This document shows, piece after piece, positions 34,080-43,360 of a DNA stretch of 64,000 nt (its first letter is position 1; each line of letters starts with the position of its first letter). The notes beneath the pieces were generated by a model. The model saw only the letters and a program-made list of their open reading frames with translations, did not search any database and was not told the origin of the DNA. This DNA is from Palsa-504 sp963839095 (GTDB lineage: Bacteria; Actinomycetota; Actinomycetes; Streptosporangiales; Streptosporangiaceae): the NCBI GenBank assembly GCA_963839095.1, contig CAWIUF010000029.1:62001-126000 (forward strand), read 5' to 3'. Both the position numbers and the translations under genes were made by a program.

Positions 34080-35162
34080 ATGACCACTTCTCCCGACACC
34101 GTCCGCGGGGCTGATGCCACCACCGACCCGGCTCCCCTGACCGCCGATCCGGCGGCCACCAGAACCCGGGTCCGCCCGGTCCGCCCGGACTTCGAGGAGG
34201 AGAAGACCTCGAACTTCCAGCGGTTCCTGGTCGGCTTGTTCGTGGCCATCCCGCTGGTGGCGCTGGTCGCGGCCATCCCGCTGCTCTGGGGCTGGGGCCT
34301 GGGCTGGCACGACGTAGTGATCGCGCTCGTCTTCTACTGGGTGTCCGGGCTCGGCATCACGGTCGGCTACCACCGGTACTTCACCCACGGCTCCTTCAAG
34401 GCCAAGACCGGCCTGCGGGTCGCGCTGGCGATCGCCGGCAGCCTGGCCATCGAGGGACCGGTCATCACCTGGGTCTCCGACCACCGCCGGCACCACAAGT
34501 ACAGCGACAAGCGAAGGCGACCCGCACTCGCCCTGGCGGTACGGGGAGGACTGGAAGGCGCTGTCCAAGGGCCTGGTCTACGCGCACATCGGCTGGCTCT
34601 TCGACCCGAACAAGACCTCGCAGGAGAAGTTCTCCCCCGACCTGCTGGCCGACCGGCGGATCAAGGGCGTCGACGCCTGGTTCCCCGGCGCTACGTCGCG
34701 GTCACCCTGCTGCTCCCCGCGCTCATCGGCGGCCTGTGGGGGATGTCCATGCACGGCGCGCTGACCGCGTTCTTCTGGGCCAGCCTGGTCCGGGTCGCGC
34801 TGCTGCACCACGTCACCTGGGCGATCAACTCCATCTGCCACACCTTCGGCGCCGAGGAGTTCGAGGTCCGCGACAAGTCGAAGAACGTGGCCTGGATGGC
34901 GATCGCCTCGTTCGGCGAGTCCTGGCACAACCTGCACCACGCCGACCCCACCTGCGCCCGTCACGGCGCGCTGAAGGGCCAGCTCGACCCCAGCGCGCGG
35001 GTTATCTGGGCGTTCGAGAAGCTGGGCTGGGCCTACGACGTGCGCTGGCCGGACGAGGAGCGGCTCACCGCCAAGCGGCCCGCCACGGCCAAGCGCAAGC
35101 TCGGTGCCTGGACGCGGCTCGCCGCCCGGGGACGTGGCGCGGCGACCGCGGAGTCGCAATGA
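34080..35162 (+). CDS. Membrane fatty acid (acyl-CoA) desaturase, two compensating frameshifts
   Basis: This di-iron Delta9-type desaturase inserts a double bond in membrane acyl chains. All three His boxes are present: GYHRYFTHGSF, SDHRRHHKYSD and SWHNLHHADP. Hydrophobic helix pairs flank them. The frame stays open throughout, but residues encoded by about 34510-34690 are out of frame. The correct reading there is GDPHSPWRYGEDWKALSKGL and onward to FDPNKTSQEKFSPDLLADRR. This implies a one-base insertion near 34509 and a deletion near 34690. Corrected length is ~360 aa. GAGGAGC-type spacing (CGAGGAGCACG) precedes the ATG. It is followed by a TetR gene. Confidence 0.92.
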   Translation: MTTSPDTVRGADATTDPAPLTADPAATRTRVRPVRPDFEEEKTSNFQRFLVGLFVAIPLVALVAAIPLLWGWGLGWHDVVIALVFYWVSGLGITVGYHRYFTHGSFKAKTGLRVALAIAGSLAIEGPVITWVSDHRRHHKYSDKRRRPALALAVRGGLEGAVQGPGLRAHRLALRPEQDLAGEVLPRPAGRPADQGRRRLVPRRYVAVTLLLPALIGGLWGMSMHGALTAFFWASLVRVALLHHVTWAINSICHTFGAEEFEVRDKSKNVAWMAIASFGESWHNLHHADPTCARHGALKGQLDPSARVIWAFEKLGWAYDVRWPDEERLTAKRPATAKRKLGAWTRLAARGRGAATAESQ

Positions 35163-35169
35163 TGTACCG

Positions 35170-35802
35170 GTGAGTTCGCAACCCCACGCAACCGGCCGCA
35201 AGAGAATGACCGGGAAGGAACGGCGCGAGCAGCTCCTGGGTGTCGGGCGCCGCCTGTTCGCCGAGCGGGGGTTCGAGGGCACCTCGATCGAGGAGATCGC
35301 CGCGCAGGCCGGCGTATCCAAGCCGGTGGTGTACGAGCACTTCGGCGGCAAAGAAGGCCTCTACGCCGTGGTCGTCGACCGCGAGGTCGAGCGCCTGCTG
35401 ACGATGGCGACCACCCAGCTCGGCGGGGCCCGCACCCGCGAGTCGTTCGAGGGCGCGGCGGTCGCGCTGCTCCGCTACATCGACGAGAACACCGACGGTT
35501 TCCGCATCCTGGTCCGGGACTCCAATCCCGGATCGGGGGCGGGAACCTACGGCACGCTGCTGAGCGACATCGCCGGCCAGGTCGAGTACATCCTGGCCGA
35601 CTTCCTCGCCTCCCGCGGCCACGACCCCAAGCTCGCGCCGCTGTACGCCCAGATGCTGGTGGGCATGGTCGCGTTCACCGGGCAGTGGTGGCTCGACGCC
35701 CGCAAGCCCAAGCTGGAAGAGGTCGCGGCCAACCTGATCGACCTGGCCTGGAACGGCCTCTCCCAGCTCGACGCCAACGGCAAGAACTCAGCTCGAGGCT
35801 GA
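35170..35802 (+). CDS. TetR/AcrR family regulator
   Basis: The N-terminal HTH is RRLFAERGFEGTSIEEIAAQ followed by AGVSKPVVYEHFGGKEGLYA, a typical TetR recognition helix. The rest is a ligand-binding helical domain. GTG 35170 lies seven bases after the desaturase stop and gives 210 aa; ATG 35206 would give 198 aa. It resembles M. tuberculosis Rv1019 in sequence type and in position near glmU/tRNA-Gln. It is probably co-transcribed with, and controls, the desaturase. Confidence 0.9.
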   Translation: MSSQPHATGRKRMTGKERREQLLGVGRRLFAERGFEGTSIEEIAAQAGVSKPVVYEHFGGKEGLYAVVVDREVERLLTMATTQLGGARTRESFEGAAVALLRYIDENTDGFRILVRDSNPGSGAGTYGTLLSDIAGQVEYILADFLASRGHDPKLAPLYAQMLVGMVAFTGQWWLDARKPKLEEVAANLIDLAWNGLSQLDANGKNSARG

Positions 35803-35804
35803 GG

Positions 35805-36263
35805 TTAAGCCAGCTGCAGCCCGGGGGCTGCCCCCGGGGCTATCGTGGCCGCGCCCGCGGCCGCAGGCGCGGACGGCAGGCCCTCGGCCACCCAGACCCG
35901 GTACCCGCCGATCATGTCGGTGGCCCGGTACAGCCCCAGGTCCAGCAGCGCGGCTGCGGCCAGGCTCGAGGTGTAGCCGTCCTCGCAGAAGACGATGACC
36001 CGGTGGTCGTACCCGGTGACCCAGGGCAGCCGGGCGTCCGAGCACGGATCGAGGCGCCATTCCAGGTGGTTGCGCTCCACGATGGTGGACCCCGGGATCT
36101 CACCCTCCCGGGCCCGCTGCGAGGCGGGCCGGATATCGATCAGCATCCCCCCGGCGGCCACTTCGGCGAAGGACTCCCGCGGCGTCAGCCGGACCAGGCG
36201 GGCGCGCGCGGCGTCCAGGATCTCGTCGATCGTGCGGGCCCCGCTGGGCCGGACGGCTACCAT
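35805..36263 (-). CDS. Rhodanese-like sulfurtransferase
   Basis: This 152-aa single rhodanese domain has the active-site loop VIVFCEDGYTSSLAAAAL, with Cys as the persulfide carrier, and GGMLIDIRPASQRAREGEIP upstream. The ATG 36263 overlaps the 3' end of the cysteine dioxygenase gene by seven bases, so the two are translationally coupled. Rhodanese plus cysteine dioxygenase is a recurrent pair for cysteine and sulfane-sulfur oxidation. It converges on the TetR gene with a two-base gap. Confidence 0.9.
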   Translation of the reverse strand: MVAVRPSGARTIDEILDAARARLVRLTPRESFAEVAAGGMLIDIRPASQRAREGEIPGSTIVERNHLEWRLDPCSDARLPWVTGYDHRVIVFCEDGYTSSLAAAALLDLGLYRATDMIGGYRVWVAEGLPSAPAAAGAATIAPGAAPGLQLA

Positions 36264-36769
36264 GCCGCCGCTGCTTCGGTCTCGACCTTGACCAGCCCGG
36301 CGGGCGTGAGGTCGTAGCGCGTCATCTCCGGCAGTGGCGGCGAATAAGCGTGCACGCTGACCGCCACCGACGAGGCGGCCGCGTTGTGCACGTCGTGGAT
36401 GTAGCGCGGGCCGAACGACCGGGACCCGCCCGCCCCGACCGGCTTGGCCAGCACCTGCCCGGTGGTGGTGGCCCCGACCACCCGGCGCTCCACCAGCGTG
36501 CCCCAGACCACGGCGAACGCCCCGGCCGACCCGCCGTGGTCGTGGAAACCGGTCGCCTGGCCCGGCAGCCAGCTGATCACCCAGGCCTCGTGGCTGTCGT
36601 CAAGCTGGATCCGCTCGTACCAGCGGCCTTCCGGATTCAGCCGTACCCGGCCGAGCCAGTCCGCCGGGCTCGCCGCCAGGCGGCGTACCACGTCGGCAAG
36701 CTGGCGGGCGCCGAGCAGCCGGGCAGGCCGCACGGTCGCTGGTGGCATCGGCTGGATCATCGTGCTCAT
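36257..36769 (-). CDS. Cysteine dioxygenase (cupin)
   Basis: This 170-aa cupin oxidises cysteine to cysteine sulfinate with O2 and Fe(II). Iron ligands are His76 and His78 in TGFHDHGGSAGAFAV and a His in YIHDVHNAAASSVAVSVHAY (likely His125). Gly replaces the cross-linked Cys (VVWGTLVE), as in many bacterial homologues. ATG 36769 is chosen over upstream in-frame sequence because AGGAGAG lies eight bases before it. A hairpin and a 38-codon leader ORF with two Cys codons lie upstream and may control it. Confidence 0.9.
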   Translation of the reverse strand: MSTMIQPMPPATVRPARLLGARQLADVVRRLAASPADWLGRVRLNPEGRWYERIQLDDSHEAWVISWLPGQATGFHDHGGSAGAFAVVWGTLVERRVVGATTTGQVLAKPVGAGGSRSFGPRYIHDVHNAAASSVAVSVHAYSPPLPEMTRYDLTPAGLVKVETEAAAAW

Positions 36770-36795
36770 TTCGCGTCTCTCCTCACGCTGACAAG

Positions 36796-36814
36796 ACTGG
36801 CGGCGAACGCCAGT
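36796..36814 (-). promoter_or_regulatory. Hairpin just before the cysteine dioxygenase ribosome binding site
   Basis: ACTGGCG and CGCCAGT around a 5-base loop, between the leader ORF and the Shine-Dalgarno. It could be the terminator or sequestering stem of an attenuator. Confidence 0.5.
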
Positions 36815-36875
36815 TAAACGGGACCTAAGGGCCTGGCGAGGTCTGGGCTTGGCCGAACGGAACAAGCCGGGGCCG

Positions 36876-36992
36876 TCAGGGCGAGCCGGCCAGACATCGC
36901 TGGACGCACAGGACCAACGAGAAGACGCCGGCGAGAACGAGCTGACGGACAGGCATTGACTGGAGAGGCAGGAGAGGCATGCGACGGCGCAT
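36876..36992 (-). CDS. Candidate cysteine-sensing leader peptide
   Basis: A 38-codon ORF starting at ATG 36992 with AGGA eight bases upstream. It begins MRRRMPLLPLQ and ends SLVLCVQRCLAGSP. Two TGT Cys codons lie close to the stop, a layout used by amino-acid attenuators. The stop is 106 bases before the cysteine dioxygenase start. The sequence upstream (37000-37040) is AT-rich and may be the promoter. No known leader-peptide family is matched exactly, so the role is inferred. Confidence 0.5.
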   Translation of the reverse strand: MRRRMPLLPLQSMPVRQLVLAGVFSLVLCVQRCLAGSP

Positions 36993-37054
36993 GCGAGGAT
37001 CCTGCCAGAGTTTCCCTAGTAAAGCAATAGGAAAAGTTGGATTGAGGTCAGGAT

Positions 37055-37924
37055 TCAGCCGGGGCGGCGGGCCACGGCGAACACGCGGCGGAAGGGGAAC
37101 AAGGTGCCGAACGAGCTGGGCGGATACGCCTCGCGAACCCGCGTGCCGTACTCGGCGAGGAAATCCCCGGCCTGGTCCGCATCGAGCGCGGCCAGCACCG
37201 GACGGAGCCCGGTGCCCTTGTACCACTCGAGCACCGGATCCTCGCCGTGCAGGATGTGCACGTAGGTCGTTTCCCAGGCATCGACCTCGAGGCCGGCCCG
37301 GGCCAGCAGTTCCGCGTAGTCGGCCGGGTCGGCCGACTGCCGGTTCAGCTCCACGTTCCGCAGCAGCGGGCGCCACCGGTCCGAGGCCGCCATCTCACGC
37401 ATGATCGCGTGCGACGGCTGGTCGAAGTTACCGGGGACCTGGAAGGCCATCCAGCCACCGCGCGCCAGCTGATCCGCCCAGCGGACCAGAAGCTCGCGAT
37501 GACCGGGCACCCACTGCAGCACCGCGTTGGAGATGATCACGTCGGGCAGGCTCTGCGGCTTCCAGAACCGTATGTCGTCGAGCATGAACGACAAGCCGGG
37601 TGCGTGGTTCGTCGCGACCGGCCCGGAGCCGGACGGCGCCGGGGGGCGCGGGGTATTCAGCGTCTTCGGCGGCAGGCTCCCGGCCTTCGCCTGAAAGCTC
37701 TCGGCCACGAGCGCGCGGGCCGCCTCGATCATCTCGGGCGAGCTGTCCACGCCGCAGACGGTAGCCGCCGGCCAGCGCTCCGCCAGCAGGGCGGTCAGGT
37801 TTCCCGGGCCGCAGCCCATGTCGACCACGTATCCGGGAAGCTCGGCTCCGACCCGGGCGAGCAGGTCAAAGAACGGTCTGGCGCGCTCGCCTCCAAACCG
37901 CAGGTACAGGGCCGCGTCCCACAT
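37055..37924 (-). CDS. Class I SAM methyltransferase, trans-aconitate 2-methyltransferase type
   Basis: This 289-aa protein has the SAM motif YVVDMGCGPGNLTALLAERW near residue 32, and VIISNAVLQWVPGHRELLVR and ADPADYAELLARAGLEVDAW as in Tam proteins. The start MWDAALYLRFGGERARPFFD is typical of Tam. Residues ~82-112 are a Pro/Ser-rich insertion before the acidic motif, longer than usual. It is divergent from the marR gene across a 96-base promoter region. Confidence 0.85.
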   Translation of the reverse strand: MWDAALYLRFGGERARPFFDLLARVGAELPGYVVDMGCGPGNLTALLAERWPAATVCGVDSSPEMIEAARALVAESFQAKAGSLPPKTLNTPRPPAPSGSGPVATNHAPGLSFMLDDIRFWKPQSLPDVIISNAVLQWVPGHRELLVRWADQLARGGWMAFQVPGNFDQPSHAIMREMAASDRWRPLLRNVELNRQSADPADYAELLARAGLEVDAWETTYVHILHGEDPVLEWYKGTGLRPVLAALDADQAGDFLAEYGTRVREAYPPSSFGTLFPFRRVFAVARRPG

Positions 37925-37992
37925 GGTGGGTCTATCCTTCTCTAATACCGAGAGACACGTGAGAATCTGATCCCCTTGTACCGCAGAGCGAG

Positions 37993-38006
37993 TCTTGACG
38001 TCAAGA
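37993..38006. promoter_or_regulatory. Candidate MarR operator (autoregulatory)
   Basis: Perfect 14-bp palindrome TCTTGACGTCAAGA, 14 bases before the marR ATG and in the divergent promoter with the methyltransferase. Its core is identical to the site at 32517-32526. Confidence 0.65.
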
Positions 38007-38020
38007 GATACGCTCTAGTA

Positions 38021-38622
38021 ATGGGCCAGCGCGCCGGACCCGGCACCGAGACAGCGGCACGGGCGGACTCCGACGGCGATATCCCCGTCGGGCCCCTTGA
38101 CGGGCTGCCGCTCCGCGACGAGGTGGACGACCTGGTCGCCGCGTGGCGAGCCCAGCGGCCCGACCTGGATGTCGAGCCGATGCAGGTGCTCAGCCGGATC
38201 TCCCGGCTGTCCCGGCACCTGGACATCGCGCGCCGCGGTGCGTTCGCTGAGCACGGGCTGGAATCGTGGGAGTTCGACGTGCTGTCGGCGCTGCGCCGGC
38301 AGGGTCCGCCGTTCCAGCTCACGCCGGGTGCCCTGCTCCGCGCCACCCTGGTCACCTCCGGCACCATGACGAACCGGATCGACCGGCTCGCCGCCGCGAA
38401 CCTGGTCCGCCGGGAACCCGATCCCCGGGATAAGCGCGGGGTGCTGGTCACGCTGACCGCGGCCGGCCGGGAGCGGGTGGACGCGGCCCTGGACGGGCTG
38501 CTGCGCCGCGAGCGCGTACTGCTCGCGGGACTGGGCGCCAGCGAGCGCCAGGACCTCGCCGACCTGATGCGGATCCTGCTGGTGCCCTTCGATAACGAAG
38601 GAGCCGGCGGCCCGCTGGCCCG

Positions 38623-38626
<4 letters not shown>
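38021..38626 (+). CDS. MarR family regulator
   Basis: A 201-aa protein with a winged HTH: FDVLSALRRQGPPFQLTPGA, then TLVTSGTMTNRIDRLAAANL and the wing REPDPRDKRGVLVTLTAAGR. Helices at both ends provide dimerisation. ATG 38021 is preferred; an earlier GTG/TTG frame from 37976 would run through the palindrome. Its stop overlaps the ABC-F stop on the other strand in a shared CTAG. Confidence 0.93.
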
Positions 38627-40422
<1,796 letters not shown>

Positions 40423-40432
40423 CGCGGACCAG

Positions 40433-41375
40433 TCACCCGGCCACGGGGATGACGGTCGCGCCGGGCACCGGCCCGGTGGCCCGGGCCACCGTCCGGCACA
40501 CGCCCGCGCCGGACAGGGACGCGGCCAGGTCAAGCGCCCGGTCGGCGCTGGCCGCCAGGAACATGCAGGTCGGTCCCGAACCCGACACCAGCGCGCCGAA
40601 CGCGCCCAGCTCGAGCCCCGCGGCCAGGGTCTTGCGCAGCGCGGGGTACAGCGAGAGCGCGGCCGGCTGCAGGTCGTTGCTGAGCGCGCGGCCGAGCTGG
40701 CGGGCGTCGCCCGAGCGCAGCGCCGACATGAGCGTGGCGTCCAGGGACGGCCCCGGGGGCTCGGCGGCCCCGGCCGCTCCCTCGCTCTCCGCGGCCCGCA
40801 GCCGGTCCAGCGCCGCGTACACCTCGGGCGTGGACAGCTGCCCGTCGGCGAAGGCCAGGACCCAGTGGTAAGGCGTCGCCGGGGCCAGCGCCGGCGTCAG
40901 CCGCTCGCCCCGCCCGCGGCCCACCGCGGTCCCGCCGAGCAGCGCGAAGGCCACGTCGCTGCCGACCCGGGCGGCGATCTCGAGCAGCTGCGGCTGGCTC
41001 GATCCCGGTGCCCCACAGCTCGTTGCAGGCGACCAGGGCGGCGGCCGCGTCGGCGCTGCCGCCGGCCAGCCCGGCCGCCACCGGGATCCGCTTGGCGATG
41101 GTGATGTGCACGCCGCCGGCGGTCCGGGGGGCGACCGCCGCGCGCAGCGCGGCCACGGCCCGCAGCGCCAGGTTGTCCCGGTTGTCCGGCACCCGGTCGG
41201 CGCCTTCGCCGCTGACCGAGACCCCGTCCTGCCCGGCCGCCTCGGCGGTGATCTCGTCGAACAGCGAGACGGCGTGGAACACGGTCACCAGGTCGTGGTA
41301 GCCGTCAGGTCGCGGTGGCCCCACCGCGAGCTGGAGGTTGAGTTTGGCGGGAACCCGCACGGTAAGCCCGGTCAC
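40433..41375 (-). CDS. ispE: 4-diphosphocytidyl-2-C-methyl-D-erythritol kinase, one frameshift
   Basis: This GHMP kinase belongs to the MEP isoprenoid pathway. GTG 41375 (VTGLTVRVPAKLNLQLAVG) lies five bases after the ksgA stop. The ATP loop is RIPVAAGLAGGSADAAAALV. The frame breaks near 41005 after NELWGTG and resumes as VGSDVAFALLGGTAVGRGRG through GALVSGSGPTCMFLAAS to 40433. Joined length is ~313 aa, normal for IspE. A single-base indel is inferred. Confidence 0.92.
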
Positions 41376-41380
41376 GATGG

Positions 41381-42285
41381 TCAAATCGTACGCGGTTCTG
41401 ACCGCTGCGCCGCCGCGAGCCGGGCAAACTCGCCGACATCGAGCGCTTCGCCGCGCGCACCCGGATCGAGTCCGGCCGCCCGCAGCAGCCGTTCGGCCTC
41501 CGCCGCCGAGCCGGCCCAGCCGGCCAGCGCCGCCCGCAGCGTCTTGCGCCGCTGCTGGAACGCCGCGTCGATGACCGCGAACACCTCCGCGCGCGAGGCC
41601 GCGGTGTCCGGCGGGTCGCGCCGGGTGAAGGCGACCAGCCGGGAGTCCACGTTCGGCACCGGCCAGAACACGCTGCGCGGCACCGGCCCGGCCGGGCGTA
41701 CCGCCGCGTACCAGGCCAGCTTGGCCGACGGCGCGCCGTACACCCGGGAGCCGGGCCCGGCGCACATCCGGTCCGCCACCTCGGCCTGGACCATCACCAG
41801 CCCCCGCCGCAGCGACGGCAGCGCGGCCAGCAGGTGCAGCACCACCGGCACCGCCACGTTGTAGGGCAGGTTCGCCACCAGCGCCGTCGGCGCCGCGGGC
41901 AGGTCGGCCGCGGAGATGCGCAGCGCGTCCGCGGTCACGACCGCCAGGCGCCCGGCCAGGTCCGGCGCGCGGGCGGCGACCGTCCGGGGCAGTTCGGCGG
42001 CCAGCACCGGGTCGATCTCCACCGCCACCACCTGCCCGGCCCGGGCCACGGCCGGCGGCGCGTCCGGCGGGCCCGGCCGGCACCGGCAGCGCCTCGAGCA
42101 GGGCCAGCGTGAGCGAGCCGAGCCCCGGTCCCACCTCGAGCACCACGTCATCGGGCTGTCAGCTCGGCCAGCGCCGCGATCCGGCGCACCGTCCCCGCCT
42201 CGACGACGAAGTTCTGCCCGAGCCGCTTGGACGGCCGCACCCCCAGCCGCCCGGCCAGCTCCCTGATATCCCCCGGAGTAAGCAT
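41381..42285 (-). CDS. ksgA: 16S rRNA dimethyladenosine transferase, two frameshifts
   Basis: RsmA/KsgA dimethylates A1518 and A1519 of 16S rRNA. ATG 42285 gives LTPGDIRELAGRLGVRPSKR and LGQNFVVEAGTVRRIAAL, the family N-terminus, then a TGA near 42155. A shifted frame carries DVVLEVGPGLGSLTLALLEA, and a second shift near 42080 restores GQVVAVEIDPVLAAEL. Downstream, TALVANLPYNVAVPVVLHLL and VFWPVPNVDSRLVAF are intact. Joined length is ~301 aa. It precedes ispE. Confidence 0.92.
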
Positions 42286-42330
42286 CCGCACCCCCGGCCC
42301 CACCGTCACCACAGCCACTAGCTCCGCTAA

Positions 42331-42386
42331 CCACCGCGATGTGACATCGGTGTGGCTGTAACCACATCAATGTCACATCGCGGTGG
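42331..42386. repeat. Dispersed palindromic element, copy 2
   Basis: 25-bp arms (42331-42355 and 42362-42386) pair with only two mismatches around a 6-base spacer. It lies between tatD and ksgA. It shares the 17-base core at 42364-42380 with copy 1 at 17558-17574. Confidence 0.85.
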
Positions 42387-42458
42387 CTGGAAGGCGGGCC
42401 CGGTGGGCGCACAGGCCGGGCGCTGGGTGGGAGGCGCGGGGTGGGAGGGAGGCACGGG

Positions 42459-43338
42459 TTACCAGGGGCCGAAGGTGCGGGCGGCGGTGGCGGTTACCGT
42501 GTCGCACAGGGCGGCCAGGTCCATGTTCTTGACCTCGGCCAGGCAGCGCAGGGTGTCGGCGGTCAGGGCGGGCTCGTTGGGCTTGCCGCGGTTGGGGACC
42601 GGGGTGAGGTACGGCGCGTCGGTCTCGGCCAGGATGAGCTCGGCCGGGGCGGCCGCGGCGGCGTCGCGCAGCGGCTGGGCCTTGGCGAACGTCACGTTGC
42701 CGGCGAACGACATCACGTAGCCCGCCTCGGCGCACTGCTTGGCCATCGCCACGTCGCCGGAGAAGCAGTGGAACACCACCCGGTCCGGCGGGCCCTCCTC
42801 GGCCAGGATGCGCAGCACGTCGGCGTGCGCCTCGCGGTCGTGGATCATCAGCGCCTTGCCGGTGCGCTTGGCGATCGCGATGTGCTCGCGGAACCACCAG
42901 CGCTGCACGTCGGGCTCGGCGTGCTGGCGGTAGTAGTCCAGCCCGGTCTCGCCCACCGCGACCACGCGCGGCGAACCGGCCAGCGCCTCGATCCCGGCCA
43001 GCACCTCGGCCGCCGCGGGGCTGTCCGGGGCCGGGGCCCCCGCGCCGACCTCGGCCGAGACCGCCTGGGTCTCGTTCGGGTGGATGGCCACCGCGGCGTA
43101 GACCGCGTCGTGCTCCGCAGCGCACCGCGCCGACCAGCGGGAGGTCTCCAGGTCGGTGCCGACCGTGACCATCCGCACGATCCCGGCCGCGCGGGCCGCG
43201 GCCACCACCTCGGCTGATCCGGCTCGGCGCGGGAAAGCGTCCCCCCGGCCCCCCGGCGAAGTCGATCATGTCCAGGTGGGTGTGGCTGTCGAGGGCCGGC
43301 CGGGGCAGCGGAGCAGGCTGGACCGGGGCGGTCACCAT
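42459..43338 (-). CDS. tatD: TatD family metal-dependent hydrolase (DNase), one frameshift
   Basis: A TIM-barrel nuclease/deoxyribonuclease. ATG 43338 (MVTAPVQPAPLPRPALDSHT) leads to the metal motif DSHTHLDM. The frame shifts near 43210-43250. The rest has VGTDLETSRW, AAVAIHPNETQAV, VAVGETGLDYYR, MIHDREAHAD, VFHCFSGD and LAETDAPYLTPVP, all family landmarks. Joined length is ~293 aa. It follows metG after 22 bases and lies where rpfB would normally separate it from ksgA. Confidence 0.92.
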
Positions 43339-43360
43339 GCCCCGTTCGGCCCGAACGAGC

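Noticed and set aside
37925..37976. Weak dyad TCTCT-n7-AGAGA upstream of the methyltransferase as a second operator
   Set aside because: The arms are short and simple in sequence, with no second copy noticed. The evidence is too weak to list.
40530..42146. A single 538-codon frame joining ksgA and ispE
   Set aside because: Only the middle of this frame is real (the ispE N-terminus, plus a short ksgA piece). The rest is Gly/Arg-rich shadow sequence.
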